A stretch of DNA of 64,000 nt from Variovorax atrisoli 110B (GTDB taxonomy: Bacteria > Pseudomonadota > Gammaproteobacteria > Burkholderiales > Burkholderiaceae_C). The DNA is taken from the NCBI RefSeq assembly GCF_000382045.1, contig NZ_KB907450.1, positions 1,192,204 to 1,256,203 on the forward strand, in the 5' to 3' direction. Position numbers and translations under genes: made by a program. Positions 36,271 to 46,588 of the stretch are shown here, piece after piece (the stretch's first letter is position 1; every line of letters begins with the position of its first letter). The notes under the pieces are model-generated. The model did not search any database. It was not told the origin of the DNA and was given only the letters and a program-made list of their open reading frames with translations.

Positions 36271-37328
36271 CATGTGCGGATCGCTCGGCCCTCTCGAGCG
36301 CTTTGGCGGCCGAGGTCGAGCAACTCCATGAGGGCGACAGCCTGCTCGGGCGGCACCGGATTGGAGCCTTGCCCGAGGATGGCATCGCGAACCGCGGCGT
36401 AATAGTCGACGTAGTTGCCGGCCCGCGTGGGAATGCTTCGCCTGGTGAAGGTCCCGCCGGGCCCTGCCAGCGATAGCTCTCCGTCCAGCGGATCGGCGCC
36501 CCACCCTTCGGCGGGCGGCCGCTGCCCGGCACGCAGAGCGTCTTCCTGCGTATCGACGCCGTGCTTGACGTAGCTCCCGAGCGTGCCGTGGACGATGTAG
36601 CGCGGCGCCGCGTGAGCCGCCAGCGTCGTCGAATGCAGCACCACGCGCAGCGGTGCGTGCGAGCCTGTCTCATAGCGCAACACGGCATGGAAATAGTCCT
36701 CGACCACGGCGCCGTCGCGCAGGACCGCCGTGTCGAGCTGGATCGTGTCGGGACGGCCGAAAAGCTGCACCGTCTGATCGACCAGATGGGAACCCAGATC
36801 GACCCAGAGGCCCGCGCCAGGCACCGCCTGTTCGCGCCAACGCTCCTTCACTTCGGGGCGGAAACGGTCGAAATGGGACTCCAGGTACACAGGGCGACCC
36901 AGCTCGCCGGAAGCGAGGAGTTCCTTGAGGGTCAGGAAATCGGAATCGAAGCGGCGGTTCTGGTAGACCGCCAGGAGCCGATTGTTGCGCCGTGACAACA
37001 ATTCGAGCTCCCTCGCTTCGGCCACGTCGAGCGTGAAGGGCTTGTCGACCACGACGTGCTTGCCAGCCTCCAGCGCCGCCTTGGCGACCGGATGGTGCTG
37101 GGCGTTGGGCGTGGCAACCACGATCAGGTCGATGTCGGGACGGGCCACAAGCGCGGACACATCCGGCACGACCGCCACGCCGGGCCAGTCTGCATGCACC
37201 TTGTGCGGCTGCGAACTGGCCACGGCCGCCAGCTCCAGCCCCGGAACGGCCGAAAGAACGGGGGCGTGGAAGGTCTGGCCGGCAAATCCATAGCCGACGA
37301 GGCCCGCGCGCAGGGGGCTGGAAGTCAT
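36270..37328 (-). CDS. Gfo/Idh/MocA family oxidoreductase
   Basis: A 352-residue NAD(P)-dependent dehydrogenase. The N-terminal Rossmann motif is AGLVGYGFAGQTFHAPV, the EKP-type motif appears as VVVDKPFTLDVAEA, and the C-terminal sheet domain includes GAGLWVDLGSHLVDQ with the catalytic-region His. This form (YGFAGQTFHAP, VDKPFT) resembles the YdgJ/YvaA group that acts on sugars or inositols. It is convergent with rho. Substrate unknown. Confidence 0.88.
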   Translation of the reverse strand: MTSSPLRAGLVGYGFAGQTFHAPVLSAVPGLELAAVASSQPHKVHADWPGVAVVPDVSALVARPDIDLIVVATPNAQHHPVAKAALEAGKHVVVDKPFTLDVAEARELELLSRRNNRLLAVYQNRRFDSDFLTLKELLASGELGRPVYLESHFDRFRPEVKERWREQAVPGAGLWVDLGSHLVDQTVQLFGRPDTIQLDTAVLRDGAVVEDYFHAVLRYETGSHAPLRVVLHSTTLAAHAAPRYIVHGTLGSYVKHGVDTQEDALRAGQRPPAEGWGADPLDGELSLAGPGGTFTRRSIPTRAGNYVDYYAAVRDAILGQGSNPVPPEQAVALMELLDLGRQSAREGRAIRT

Positions 37329-37342
37329 TGGGCGCCTTCGGT

Positions 37343-37372
37343 TTGCTCGAAAATGGGGCAGTATGCGATAAT
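37343..37372 (+). promoter_or_regulatory. Candidate promoter of rpmE2
   Basis: TTGCTC and GATAAT with 18 bp between them, about 140 nt before the rpmE2 ATG. It is a plausible sigma-70 promoter, not confirmed. The gap from here to the gene is GC-rich and holds no other clear gene. Confidence 0.35.
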
Positions 37373-37509
37373 CGCTGGCTCCGCGAAAAGTGCGGTCAGG
37401 CAGCTTCGCCTGGCTCCTCGGGTCTCCCCCGGGCAGCGCGCCACTGATGGCACGCTGGTGGCTCTCGCATCGACCGCGCATTGATTCCAAAAGCGCAAAA
37501 GGAAACACC

Positions 37510-37779
37510 ATGGCAAAAGAAGGCATCCACCCGAATTACCGCGAAGTCCTGTTCGTCGACATGTCGAACGGCTTCAAGTTCGTGACCCGTTCGTGCGCGA
37601 ACACCAAGGAAATGGGCAAGACCGACGACGGTCGTGAGCTGCCGCTGTTCAAGCTCGATACCACGAGCGAATCGCACCCGTTCTACACCGGCACGCAGAA
37701 GTCGGTCGACAACATGGGCGGCCGCGTCGAGAAGTTCCGCAACCGCTTCGGCAAGACCACCGGCGCCGCCTCGAAGTAA
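37510..37779 (+). CDS. rpmE2: Ribosomal protein bL31, type B
   Basis: An 89-residue bL31 of the zinc-independent (C-minus) type: the start [28 protein letters not shown] matches the type B group, and the CxxC pair of zinc-binding bL31 is missing (only one Cys, in SCANTKE). [27 protein letters not shown] is the conserved C-terminal region. Such paralogues often replace the zinc form when Zur senses zinc shortage; I see no convincing Zur site here, and in many betaproteobacteria this is the only bL31. Confidence 0.93.
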   Translation: MAKEGIHPNYREVLFVDMSNGFKFVTRSCANTKEMGKTDDGRELPLFKLDTTSESHPFYTGTQKSVDNMGGRVEKFRNRFGKTTGAASK

Positions 37780-37799
37780 GGTACGCGCTTTTGCGTCGA

Positions 37800-37830
37800 G
37801 GGCAGCCCGGTTTACCGCGCTGCCCTTTTT
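37800..37830 (+). terminator. Rho-independent terminator after rpmE2
   Basis: GGGCAGC and GCTGCCC pair around a 12-nt loop and are followed by TTTTT, 20 nt after the rpmE2 stop. Confidence 0.8.
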
Positions 37831-37858
37831 CTTTCCCGCTCCTGCCTCTTCCGTCCAC

Positions 37859-39601
37859 TTGAACCAGCCCACCCCCGCGATCGTTGCCCAGAGCGCCGTG
37901 CGCCGGCTTCCGCGCATCGCATTGCTGCTGCTCTGTGCGGCCTATCTGCTACCGGGGCTGGTCGGCCGGGGCCCCTGGAAGAGCGCCGACATCACCGCCT
38001 TCGGCTACATGGCCGAACTGGCCCACAGCACCGAAGGCATCGCGCGCTGGTTCGATCCGATGCTGCTGGGCCTGCGTCCGGAAACGCCGGCGCTGGTTCC
38101 GTACTGGATCGGCGCACTGGCCATCAAGATCGCCCCCTCGTGGGTCAACCCGGACCTGGCCGTCCGGGTCGCGTTCGCCTTCCTGCTCTGGGGCACCTTC
38201 ACCGCCACCTGGTATGCGGTGTACTACCTGGCCCGCACCGCGCGGGCCCAGCCCCTGGCCTTCGCCTTCGGCGGCGAGGCCCGGCCGACCGACTATGCGC
38301 GTGCGATCGCCGACGGCGGCCTGCTCGCGCTGATCGCCTGCCTCGGCCTCGCGCAGCTCGGCCACGAGACCACGCCCGCGCTGGCCCAGCTCTTCTTCTC
38401 TTCGAGCCTCTTCTATGGCGTGGCCGCCCTGCCCTATCGCCGGGCCGGCCCGGTGATCGCGCTCACCGTGGGCACCCTGGGCATCACCCTGAGCGGCGCG
38501 CCCACCGTCGGGCTCGCGCTGGCCATCGGCAGCGTGATCTACGTCGCGTACGAGCGCAGGCTGGCGGCGAGGTCCGCCGGCGAAGACTTCGGCATCGACG
38601 ATGAAAGCGTCGGCCCCGGCTACACGCGGGGGGGCCTTCTCACGATGATCGGCATCACCGCGCTCGCCGCGGTACTGGTCTTCAGCCTGAAGCTGCCGAC
38701 GTGGAAGATCACCGTGATGGGCAACACGCTGGTGAGTGACTTGCGCGGCCAGGCCAAGCTGCTGGTCTGGTTCACATGGCCGGTCTGGCCGCTCGCCATC
38801 TGGACGCTGTGGCGCTGGCGGCGGCAGCTCACTGCGCGCCACGTCGCGCTGCCCTTCTGGTTCGCGCTGGTACCGCTGGCCGCCACCTGGACCACCGATT
38901 ACTCCGACCGCTCGCTGCTGCTGGCCCTGCCTGCCTTCGCCACGCTCGCGGCGTTCGCATTGCCCACCTTCAGGCGCAGCGCCTCCGCGCTGATCGACTG
39001 GTTCAACGTTCTCTTCTTCAGCGGACTCGCCGTGCTGGGCTGGATCTACTGGATCGCGATGCAGACGGGTGTGCCGCCAAAACCCGCGGCCAGCGTCGCG
39101 CGGCTGGTGCCCGGCTTCGTGCCCGAGTTCTCGCCGATCGCGGTGGTGCTCGCAGTGGCCGCCACGATCGCCTGGTGCTGGCTGGTGCGCTGGCGCACCG
39201 GACGGCACCGCGCCGCGCTCTGGAAGACGCTGGTGCTGCCGGCCGGCGGCACCGCGCTTTGCTGGATGCTGCTGATGACGCTGTGGCTGCCGCCGATCGA
39301 CTATGCGCGCAGCTACGTGCCGCAGATCCGCGCCGTGGCCGAGCGCGTGGGCCAGCCGCGCTGCATCGCGGAACTGGCGCTGAGCCGACCGCACATCGCG
39401 GCGCTGCGCCATCACGGCAACTTCAACGTGCAGCCGCTGCTGCTGGGCACCGACTGCCCATGGCTGCTGGCCAGCCCCGAGACGATCGAGCGCCTGCACA
39501 CCATCATCCCGTTCGACCAGTGGCGCTTCGCCGGCACGCTGCGCCGCCCGAGCAGCGCGGCCGACGACCTCCTGCTCTACCAGAAGATCACGCCGCAGTG
39601 A
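37859..39601 (+). CDS. ArnT-like integral membrane glycosyltransferase
   Basis: A protein of about 580 residues with some ten or more hydrophobic segments. The segment GRGPWKSADITAFGYMAELAHS after the first membrane helix resembles the first periplasmic loop of polyprenyl-phosphate-dependent glycosyltransferases (ArnT/PMT type), but the acidic motif is altered, so this assignment is tentative. Such enzymes transfer a sugar from a lipid carrier on the periplasmic side. The start is uncertain: no ATG fits, and I use a TTG at 37859 although no strong ribosome site precedes it. Its stop overlaps the GTG start of the MATE gene. Confidence 0.75.
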   Translation: MNQPTPAIVAQSAVRRLPRIALLLLCAAYLLPGLVGRGPWKSADITAFGYMAELAHSTEGIARWFDPMLLGLRPETPALVPYWIGALAIKIAPSWVNPDLAVRVAFAFLLWGTFTATWYAVYYLARTARAQPLAFAFGGEARPTDYARAIADGGLLALIACLGLAQLGHETTPALAQLFFSSSLFYGVAALPYRRAGPVIALTVGTLGITLSGAPTVGLALAIGSVIYVAYERRLAARSAGEDFGIDDESVGPGYTRGGLLTMIGITALAAVLVFSLKLPTWKITVMGNTLVSDLRGQAKLLVWFTWPVWPLAIWTLWRWRRQLTARHVALPFWFALVPLAATWTTDYSDRSLLLALPAFATLAAFALPTFRRSASALIDWFNVLFFSGLAVLGWIYWIAMQTGVPPKPAASVARLVPGFVPEFSPIAVVLAVAATIAWCWLVRWRTGRHRAALWKTLVLPAGGTALCWMLLMTLWLPPIDYARSYVPQIRAVAERVGQPRCIAELALSRPHIAALRHHGNFNVQPLLLGTDCPWLLASPETIERLHTIIPFDQWRFAGTLRRPSSAADDLLLYQKITPQ

Positions 39602-40947
39602 GGAGCGAACGTGCCCTGATCGCGCGGCACGCGGGCACGGTGCTCGTCGGGCAGCTGGCGGTGATGGCCTTCGGCGTGACCGACACCATCATCGCGGGCC
39701 GCTACTCGGAGCATGCGCTGGCCGCGCTGTCCGTCGGCGCCGCGGTCTTCGTCAGCGTCTACGTGTCCCTGATGGGCGTGCTGCAGGCGCTGCTGCCGGT
39801 CTGGGCCGAATTGCACGGCGGCGGGCGCGGCGGCGAGGTGGGCCGGTCGGTGCGGCAATCGCTGTACCTGGCGGCCATCGCCATCGTCATCGGAATGGCG
39901 ATCCTGCTGCTGCCAGGGTCGGTCCTGCGATGGACCCAGGTGCCCGCGGAGATGCGCGGCGAAGTCGAGGCCTACCTCGCGGTGCTGGCCTTCGCGCTGG
40001 CGCCCGCCCTTCTCTTTCGCCTGTTCAGCACGCTCAACCAGAGCCTGGGCAGGCCTCAGCTCGTGACCTGGCTGCAGCTGGGCTCACTCGGCGTGAAGCT
40101 GCCCTTGTCGATCTGGTTCACCTTCGGTGGCGCGGGCCTCCCGGCCATGGGACTGGTGGGCTGCGGCTGGGCCACGCTGTGCGTGAACTGGACCATGCTC
40201 GGCTGCGCCGTCTGGCTGCTGCGCAACCGGCCGTTCTATGGCGACTACGGTCTCTGGAAGCGCATCGAGGCGCCCGACTGGCAGCAGATCCGGAAGTTCG
40301 CGCGACTCGGCGTGCCCGGCGGCCTGGCGGTGCTGGTCGAAGTCACTTCGTTCACGCTGATGGCGCTGTTCATCGCCCGGCTCGGCACCGCCGCAGCGGC
40401 GGCGCACCAGATCGCGTCGAACCTGCTGGCGGTGGCCTACATGACACCGCTGTCGCTGGGCATCGCCACCAGTGCCCGCGTGAGCTTCTGGCTGGGTGCC
40501 GGCGATGAAGCGAAGGCGCGGCTCGCCTGCCGCAAGGGCTTCGGTCTGACCGCGCTGTGCGCGCTTGTCTATGCCGCGGCCATGGTCGTGCTGCGCGACG
40601 AACTCGCCAACGTGTATTCCGACAACCCAGCCGTCATCGCGATGGCGGCATCGCTGCTGCTCGCCGTCGCGGCTTATCACGTGGCCGATGCCGTGCAGAC
40701 CTTCTGCGTGTTCGTGCTGCGCTGCTACCGGGTCACGCTCGCGCCGCTGGTGATCTACTGCACGATGCTGTGGGGCGTGGGCCTGGGCGGCAGCTACCTG
40801 CTCGCCTATCGTGGCCTCGGCCCGTGGGAGGCGATGCAGTCGCCGTTGGCGTTCTGGATCATGAGCGCCGCGGCGCTCGCACTGACCGCCCTGCTGTTCG
40901 GCGCGCTGCTGCGCTGGACGATGCGCCGGCGCGCGAAACGCAAGTAG
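39598..40947 (+). CDS. MATE family efflux transporter
   Basis: A 449-residue transporter with about twelve membrane helices in two halves, each beginning with a family-like segment (GQLAVMAFGVTDTIIAGRYSEHALAALSVG; GVPGGLAVLVEVTSFTLMALFIARLG). MATE proteins export cationic drugs or metabolites using Na+ or H+ gradients. The start is the GTG at 39598, which overlaps the upstream stop (GTGA), so translation is coupled to the glycosyltransferase. Substrate unknown; the pairing could mean export of a glycosylated product, but that is speculative. Confidence 0.87.
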   Translation: MRSERALIARHAGTVLVGQLAVMAFGVTDTIIAGRYSEHALAALSVGAAVFVSVYVSLMGVLQALLPVWAELHGGGRGGEVGRSVRQSLYLAAIAIVIGMAILLLPGSVLRWTQVPAEMRGEVEAYLAVLAFALAPALLFRLFSTLNQSLGRPQLVTWLQLGSLGVKLPLSIWFTFGGAGLPAMGLVGCGWATLCVNWTMLGCAVWLLRNRPFYGDYGLWKRIEAPDWQQIRKFARLGVPGGLAVLVEVTSFTLMALFIARLGTAAAAAHQIASNLLAVAYMTPLSLGIATSARVSFWLGAGDEAKARLACRKGFGLTALCALVYAAAMVVLRDELANVYSDNPAVIAMAASLLLAVAAYHVADAVQTFCVFVLRCYRVTLAPLVIYCTMLWGVGLGGSYLLAYRGLGPWEAMQSPLAFWIMSAAALALTALLFGALLRWTMRRRAKRK

Positions 40948-40974
40948 CAGGAAGGCGAAGAAGGCCCCGAGGGC

Positions 40975-42312
40975 CTACCTGGCCATCACGCGCGCTTCCC
41001 GCACGCGCGCCGCCGGAAAGACCAGCGCGAAGCGGGACCCCTTGCCGACGGTGCTCTCGATGCGCAGCTCCGCGCCGTGCCGCTGGGCGATGTGCTTGAC
41101 GATCGCCAGTCCCAGCCCCGTGCCGCCGGTTTCGCGCGAGCGGCTGCGGTCGATGCGATAGAAGCGCTCGGTGAGGCGCGGAATGTGCTCCGCAGCGATG
41201 CCGGGGCCCGTGTCCTTCACGGCGTACTCGCCGCGCCCGTCCGGCAGCACCCGCCAGCTGACGGCGACTTCGCCGCCACCCGGCGTGTAGCGGATGGCAT
41301 TGCTCAGCAGGTTCGACATCGCGCTCTGCAGCTCGGTCGGCGCGCCGGACACCTCCGACTCGGCTTCCACGGTGAACGACAGGCGGTGCCCCTGCGGCGT
41401 CAGCCGTCCCGAGAGGCCGCGCCCCTCGTCCTCGCACTGCGCGAAAAGCGCGCGAATGCGAATCCACTGGCTGCCCGAGGGCGGCGCGCTGCCTTCGAGC
41501 CGCGACAGCGTCAGCAGGTCGTTCACCAGCGTCTCCATGCGGTGGGACTGCTGCCCCATCAGCGACAGATAGCGCGTGCGCTCGTCGGCATCGAGCGGCA
41601 GGTTCTGCAGCGTCTCGACGAAGCCTGCCAGCACCGTCAGCGGCGTGCGGATCTCGTGCGACACGTTCGCCACGAAATCGCGGCGCATCGCCTCGGCCTG
41701 CTCGAGCGCGGTGATGTCGCGGGTGAGCAGCATGCGGCGGTTGCCGGCATAGGGGTGCACCTGCACCGAGAGCCGTACCGGATGACTGCGCTGGTGGCCA
41801 TGGCCCAGCCCCGGGCCGTCGATGACGACGTCGCGGCTGTAGTTCCAGGACGCGAGGTACGCGACGAAGGCGGGATCGCGCACGAGGTTCGCCAGATGCT
41901 GCGCCAGGTCGCGCTCGGCATCGATGCCGAACTGGCTGGCCGCCGTCTGGTTGCACCATTCGATGCGCCCCTGCTCGTCGAGCAGCACCACGCCGTTAGG
42001 CGACGCCTGGATCGCCGCAAGGAACTCCTGCAGGCGATCTTCGGCCTGCCGGGTCTGTTGCTCGCGGTCGCGCAGCAGCTTGCGGATGCGCTCGGAGAGT
42101 TCGCCCCAGACACCCGGCCAGCGAGATGGCAGGCCGGCAGCGTCGTTGCGCAGGATGCGCAGCAGCCGATCGGCGCGCCACGCATCCAGCGCCAGCCAGA
42201 TCACCGCGCCGAGCCAGGCACCCAGCCAGCCGAATTTCCAGCCGAAGATGCCGGCGGCGCCCGCGCCTGCTGCCAGGGACGCTATTAAAAAGGTAGCGAT
42301 GCGGAAAGGCAT
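40975..42312 (-). CDS. phoR: Phosphate regulon sensor kinase PhoR
   Basis: A 445-residue membrane histidine kinase. Two N-terminal hydrophobic segments (residues 5-45) without a large periplasmic loop, a PAS domain (about 95-200, EFLAAIQASPNGVVLLDEQGRIEWCN), the phosphoacceptor H219 (FVANVSHEIRTPL) and the ATPase boxes NLLSNAIRYTP, DTGPGI, GGTGLGLAIVKHI. It phosphorylates PhoB when phosphate is scarce. It lies 44 nt after phoB at the end of the pst-pho operon. Confidence 0.94.
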   Translation of the reverse strand: MPFRIATFLIASLAAGAGAAGIFGWKFGWLGAWLGAVIWLALDAWRADRLLRILRNDAAGLPSRWPGVWGELSERIRKLLRDREQQTRQAEDRLQEFLAAIQASPNGVVLLDEQGRIEWCNQTAASQFGIDAERDLAQHLANLVRDPAFVAYLASWNYSRDVVIDGPGLGHGHQRSHPVRLSVQVHPYAGNRRMLLTRDITALEQAEAMRRDFVANVSHEIRTPLTVLAGFVETLQNLPLDADERTRYLSLMGQQSHRMETLVNDLLTLSRLEGSAPPSGSQWIRIRALFAQCEDEGRGLSGRLTPQGHRLSFTVEAESEVSGAPTELQSAMSNLLSNAIRYTPGGGEVAVSWRVLPDGRGEYAVKDTGPGIAAEHIPRLTERFYRIDRSRSRETGGTGLGLAIVKHIAQRHGAELRIESTVGKGSRFALVFPAARVREARVMAR

Positions 42313-42356
42313 GGCGGGCGATTATCCGCGCCCGCGGCCAAGGGAAGCCACGGCGC

Positions 42357-43049
42357 TCAAACCGTGACTTGGGCGGTCAGCCGGTAGCCCGCTCCGCGGA
42401 CGGTCTCGACCATCGGCGCGGCGGCACCCAGCGATTCGCGCAGGCGCTTGACGTGCACGTCGACCGTGCGCTCCTCGATGTAGACGTGGTCGCCCCACAC
42501 CTTGTCGAGCAGCTGCGCACGGCTGTGCACGCGCTCGGCATGCTGCATCAGGTAGGCCAGCAGCTTGAATTCGGTCGGGCCGACCTTCAGCGCATTGCCC
42601 TGCCAGGTCACGCGGTGCGTGGAGGTGTCGAGGGCCAGCTCGCCGATCTCCACCCGCTCCGTGACCACTTCCGGCGCCCGGCGGCGCAGCACGGCGCGGA
42701 TCCGGGCGAGCATTTCCTGCGTGGAGAACGGCTTGGTGATGTAGTCGTCGGCGCCGGCGTCGAGACCGGCGACCTTGTCGGGTTCGTCGCCGCGCGCGGT
42801 CAGCATCAGGATCGGGATGGCCTTGGTGCGCGGGTCCTTGCGCCACTGGCGCGCGAGCTGCAGGCCGCTCTGGCCCGGCAGCATCCAGTCGAGCAGGATC
42901 AGATCCGGCAGGAAGGCGTCGATCTCGCGCTGGGCCGCGACGCCATCTTCCGACCAGATCGGCTCGAAGCCGTTGTGGCGCAGGTTGACGGCGATCAGCT
43001 CGGCGATCGAGGACTCGTCTTCGACGATCAGGACTCGGGGTTTCTTCAT
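42357..43049 (-). CDS. phoB: Phosphate regulon response regulator PhoB
   Basis: A 230-residue OmpR-family regulator. Receiver domain with acidic pocket E10/D11 and phosphoacceptor D54 (LILLDWMLPG), conserved T (MLTARG) and K (ITKPFS); C-terminal winged helix with LLAYLMQHAERVHSRAQLLDKVWG and YIEERTVDVHVKRLR. It activates promoters with PHO boxes such as those before pstS, ppx and ppk here. Start at 43049 gives the family N-terminus MKKPRVLIVEDE. It follows phoU by 28 nt. Confidence 0.96.
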   Translation of the reverse strand: MKKPRVLIVEDESSIAELIAVNLRHNGFEPIWSEDGVAAQREIDAFLPDLILLDWMLPGQSGLQLARQWRKDPRTKAIPILMLTARGDEPDKVAGLDAGADDYITKPFSTQEMLARIRAVLRRRAPEVVTERVEIGELALDTSTHRVTWQGNALKVGPTEFKLLAYLMQHAERVHSRAQLLDKVWGDHVYIEERTVDVHVKRLRESLGAAAPMVETVRGAGYRLTAQVTV

Positions 43050-43077
43050 GCTTTTCTTGGGAGTCTTGCCGCAGCCG

Positions 43078-43779
43078 TTACTGCAGCGCGGACTCGATTT
43101 CCTGCATCGAAGTGTGCCGCACATCGGCACCCTTGACGATGTAGATGATGAATTCGGCGATGTTCTTCGCGTGGTCGCCGATGCGTTCGATGGCCTTGGC
43201 CAGGAACAGCAGGTCCAGGCTGGCCGAGATGGTGCGCGGGTCTTCCATCATGTAGGTGACCAGCTTGCGCACGAAGCCGTCGAACTCCTTGTCGATCAGG
43301 TCGTCGTCCTTCAGGATCGACACGGCCGCTGCCGTATCGAGCCGTGCGAAGGCGTCGAGCGCCTTGCGCAGCAGGCCCGCGGCGAGGTCGGCGGCGATGC
43401 GCAGCTCGGTGGTCGGCAGCTGGCGGGCGGCGCCGCTCTCGATGATCGACTTGACCATGCGCGCGATCTTGTTGGCCTCGTCGCCCACGCGCTCGAGGTT
43501 GGCGGTCGTCTTGCTGATGGCGATCAGCAGGCGCAGGTCGCGCGCGGTCGGCTGGCGGCGCGCGATGATGGACGACAGTTCGCGGTCGATGTCGATCTCC
43601 ATCGCATTGACGCGGTGCTCGGTTTCCATCACGCGGTTGGCCGCCTCGGGGTCGAACTGCAGCAGTGCATAGACGGCCTGGTTGATCTGCGACTCGACCA
43701 TGCCGCCGAGCTCCATCACGCGCGACGAAACGCCGTTGAGCTCGCTGTCGAACTGGCTGGAGAGATGTTTCTCGGTCAT
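43078..43779 (-). CDS. phoU: Phosphate signalling protein PhoU
   Basis: A 233-residue all-helical protein with two PhoU repeats; each has the metal-binding E/D-rich signature (NLERVGDEANKIA and AIERIGDHAKNIAEFI). It links the Pst transporter to PhoR and keeps the regulon off when phosphate is ample. It lies 16 nt after pstB, in the usual order. Confidence 0.96.
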   Translation of the reverse strand: MTEKHLSSQFDSELNGVSSRVMELGGMVESQINQAVYALLQFDPEAANRVMETEHRVNAMEIDIDRELSSIIARRQPTARDLRLLIAISKTTANLERVGDEANKIARMVKSIIESGAARQLPTTELRIAADLAAGLLRKALDAFARLDTAAAVSILKDDDLIDKEFDGFVRKLVTYMMEDPRTISASLDLLFLAKAIERIGDHAKNIAEFIIYIVKGADVRHTSMQEIESALQ

Positions 43780-43795
43780 GTTGTCTCCTTTGACT

Positions 43796-44575
43796 TCAAC
43801 CGAAACGGCCGGTGATGTAGTCCTCGGTCTCCTTGCGCTGCGGCTTGAAGAACATCTGTTCGGTCGCGCCGAACTCGATCAGGTCGCCGAGGTACATGTA
43901 GGCGGTGTAGTCGCTGCAGCGCGCGGCCTGCTGCATGTTGTGCGTCACGATGACCACCGTGTATTCGTTCTTGAGTTCGGCGATCAGCTCCTCGATCTTC
44001 GCGGTCGAGATCGGGTCGAGCGCCGAGCAGGGCTCGTCGAGCAGCAGCACTTCGGGCTTGATCGCGATGCCGCGCGCGATGCACAGGCGCTGCTGCTGGC
44101 CGCCGGACAGGCCCGAGCCGCTTTGCTGCAGCTTGTCGCGCACCTCGGTCCACAGGGCCGCCTTCTTCAGGGCCCATTCGACGCGATCGTCCATTTCGCT
44201 GGCCGAGAGGTTCTCGAACAGCTTCACGCCGAAGGCGATGTTGTCGTAGATCGACATCGGGAACGGCGTCGGCTTCTGGAACACCATGCCGACCTTGGCG
44301 CGGATCAGCGCCACGTCCTGCTTCGAAGTGAGGAGGTTCTCCCCGTCCAGCGCGATGGTGCCTTCGGCACGCTGCTCCGGATAGAGCTCGAACATGCGGT
44401 TGAAGGTGCGCAGCAGGGTCGACTTGCCGCAGCCCGAAGGGCCGATGAAGGCGGTGACCTTGTTCTCGGGAATCTCGAGGTTGATGCCCTTGAGCGCGTG
44501 GAACTTGCCGTAGTAGAAGTTCAGGTCCTTGACCGAGATCTTCGAGCGCGTCGGTTGTGCGACAGTGTTTGGCAT
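43796..44575 (-). CDS. pstB: Phosphate ABC transporter ATPase PstB
   Basis: A 259-residue ATPase: Walker [10 protein letters not shown], signature [14 protein letters not shown], Walker [18 protein letters not shown]-loop [16 protein letters not shown], and the Pst-specific ending [21 protein letters not shown]. It powers high-affinity phosphate import. It follows pstA by 19 nt. Confidence 0.97.
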   Translation of the reverse strand: MPNTVAQPTRSKISVKDLNFYYGKFHALKGINLEIPENKVTAFIGPSGCGKSTLLRTFNRMFELYPEQRAEGTIALDGENLLTSKQDVALIRAKVGMVFQKPTPFPMSIYDNIAFGVKLFENLSASEMDDRVEWALKKAALWTEVRDKLQQSGSGLSGGQQQRLCIARGIAIKPEVLLLDEPCSALDPISTAKIEELIAELKNEYTVVIVTHNMQQAARCSDYTAYMYLGDLIEFGATEQMFFKPQRKETEDYITGRFG

Positions 44576-44594
44576 TTGTTGTCTTCTTCCGGAT

Positions 44595-45479
44595 TCAATG
44601 TTTGTTGCGCGTCAGGACCCGCGCCAGGATGTTGAGGGCAAGCACGGCGATCGTGATCAGGAACACGCCGGCCCATGCCAGCTGCTGCCAGTTCTCGTAG
44701 GGGCTCATCGCGAACTTGAAGATCGTGACCGGCAGGCTGGCCATCGGCTGGCTCACGTCGGCGGTCCAGAACTGGTTGTTCAGCGCAGTGAAGAGCAGCG
44801 GCGCGGTTTCGCCGGCAATGCGCGCCACGGCCAGCAGCACACCAGTGACCACACCGGCGCGGGCGGCGCGCAGCGTGATGTTGGTGATGACGCGCCACTT
44901 CGGCGTGCCCAGCGCGTAGGCCGCTTCGCGCAGGCCCGGCGGCACCAGCTGCAGCATGTTCTCGGTGGTGCGGATGACCACCGGAATCACGATCAGCGCG
45001 AGTGCGATGGCACCGGCAAGACCCGAGAAGGTCTTGAAGTAGGCCACCACCACGGCATAGACGAACAGGCCGATCACGATCGACGGCGCCGACAGCAGGA
45101 TGTCGTTGACGAAGCGCGTGACCGAAGAGAGCAGGCCCTTGGGGTTGTACTCGGCCAGGTAGATGCCGGCCATGATGCCGATGGGCGTGCCCACGAAGGT
45201 GGCCAGCATCACCATCACGAACGAGCCGAAGATCGCATTCGCGATGCCGCCCGCCTCGTTCGGCGGCGGCGTCATCTGCGTAAACGTGGCGATGGCCAGG
45301 CCGCCCACGCCCTGGCGCAGCGTTTCCCAGAGGATCCAGATCAGCCAGAACACGCCGAAGGCCATCGCGGCGAGCGAAAGCGTGAGCGCGATCTTGTTGA
45401 CGCGGTTGCGCGCGGCGAACTTGGCCTGGCGCGTTTCGGCCAGTGCCTTGGCCACGAGAAGGTTCTGGGCGGTGCTCAC
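44595..45479 (-). CDS. pstA: Phosphate ABC transporter permease PstA
   Basis: A 294-residue inner-membrane permease with six hydrophobic segments and the coupling loop [27 protein letters not shown]. Partner of PstC. Its ATG overlaps the pstC stop (ATGA-type, 4 nt). Confidence 0.96.
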   Translation of the reverse strand: MSTAQNLLVAKALAETRQAKFAARNRVNKIALTLSLAAMAFGVFWLIWILWETLRQGVGGLAIATFTQMTPPPNEAGGIANAIFGSFVMVMLATFVGTPIGIMAGIYLAEYNPKGLLSSVTRFVNDILLSAPSIVIGLFVYAVVVAYFKTFSGLAGAIALALIVIPVVIRTTENMLQLVPPGLREAAYALGTPKWRVITNITLRAARAGVVTGVLLAVARIAGETAPLLFTALNNQFWTADVSQPMASLPVTIFKFAMSPYENWQQLAWAGVFLITIAVLALNILARVLTRNKH

Positions 45480-46558
45480 GACTTGGTTCCTTCGCTCTTC
45501 TTCATACGGGCCAGCAGCATCTTGGAGAGCGACAGCACGACGAAGGTGATGAAGAAAAGCACGAGGCCGAGGTACATCAGCGCGGCCTGGTGCAGGCCGG
45601 CGCCGGCTTCGGCGAATTCGTTGGCGAGTGCCGAGGTGATGCTGTTCGCAGCCTCGAACACGGAAAGGGAGTTGAGCTGGTTCATGTTGCCGATCACGAA
45701 CGTGACTGCCATCGTTTCACCCAGCGCCCGGCCGAGGCCGAGCATGATGCCGCCAATGACGCCGGCCTTGGTATAGGGCAGCACCACCTTGGAAACAACC
45801 TCCCAGGTGGTGGAGCCGAGCCCGTAGGCCGACTCCTTCAGCAGCGGCGGGGTCACCTCGAACACGTCGCGCATCACCGAAGCGATGAACGGGATGATCA
45901 TGATCGCGAGGATGATGCCGGCCGAAAGAATGCCGATGCCCACCGGCGGGCCGGACACCAGCGCGCCGAGGTAGGGCACGCCGGAAAGAAGCTTCTGCAG
46001 CGGCTGCTGCACCCAGGTCGACAGGATCGGCCCGAACACCAGCAGGCCCCACATGCCATAGACGATGGAGGGCACCGCAGCCAGGAGTTCGATGGCCGTG
46101 CCCAGCGGACGCTTGAGCCAGCTGGGCGAGAGTTCGGTGAGGAAGAGCGCGATGCCGAAGCTCACCGGCACCGCGATCACCAGCGCGATGATCGAGGTGG
46201 CCAGCGTGCCGTAGATCATGACCAGGCCGCCGTACTCGTCCTTGACCGGATCCCACACGCTGCTCGTGAGGAAGCCGAGGCCGTACTTCGAGATGGCAGG
46301 CCAGGCGCCGGCAACCAGCGACAGCAGGATGCCGATGAGCATCGCCAGCGTCAGCAAGGCGGCGCCCTTGGCGGCCCAGCCGAACAGCCGGTCGGCCATC
46401 GGGCCGGAACGCGGTGCCTTCACAGGCGGCGGAGGTGCGGTGGCACGACCGCGCTCGGCCGCGAGGTCGAGGGAGGTGGTGGCGGCGGGAAAGGTGGATG
46501 ACACGGGTCGCTCCGGCAAAGACGAAAGCGGCGCGTCCTCGAGCGAAGAGTTGCTCAT
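45476..46558 (-). CDS. pstC: Phosphate ABC transporter permease PstC
   Basis: A 360-residue permease with a longer, Pro-rich cytoplasmic N-terminus (about 50 residues) than the E. coli protein (319 residues), then six hydrophobic segments and the coupling loop [27 protein letters not shown]. It follows pstS by 30 nt. Confidence 0.95.
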   Translation of the reverse strand: MSNSSLEDAPLSSLPERPVSSTFPAATTSLDLAAERGRATAPPPPVKAPRSGPMADRLFGWAAKGAALLTLAMLIGILLSLVAGAWPAISKYGLGFLTSSVWDPVKDEYGGLVMIYGTLATSIIALVIAVPVSFGIALFLTELSPSWLKRPLGTAIELLAAVPSIVYGMWGLLVFGPILSTWVQQPLQKLLSGVPYLGALVSGPPVGIGILSAGIILAIMIIPFIASVMRDVFEVTPPLLKESAYGLGSTTWEVVSKVVLPYTKAGVIGGIMLGLGRALGETMAVTFVIGNMNQLNSLSVFEAANSITSALANEFAEAGAGLHQAALMYLGLVLFFITFVVLSLSKMLLARMKKSEGTKS

Positions 46559-46588
46559 GGGCGCGCCGTTCTGGACTGGTGGGTAGGT

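Noticed and set aside
40948..40974. Hairpin between the MATE and phoR genes as a terminator
   Set aside because: GGCCC-CGA-GGGCC is short and has no T-tract, so it is too weak to annotate.
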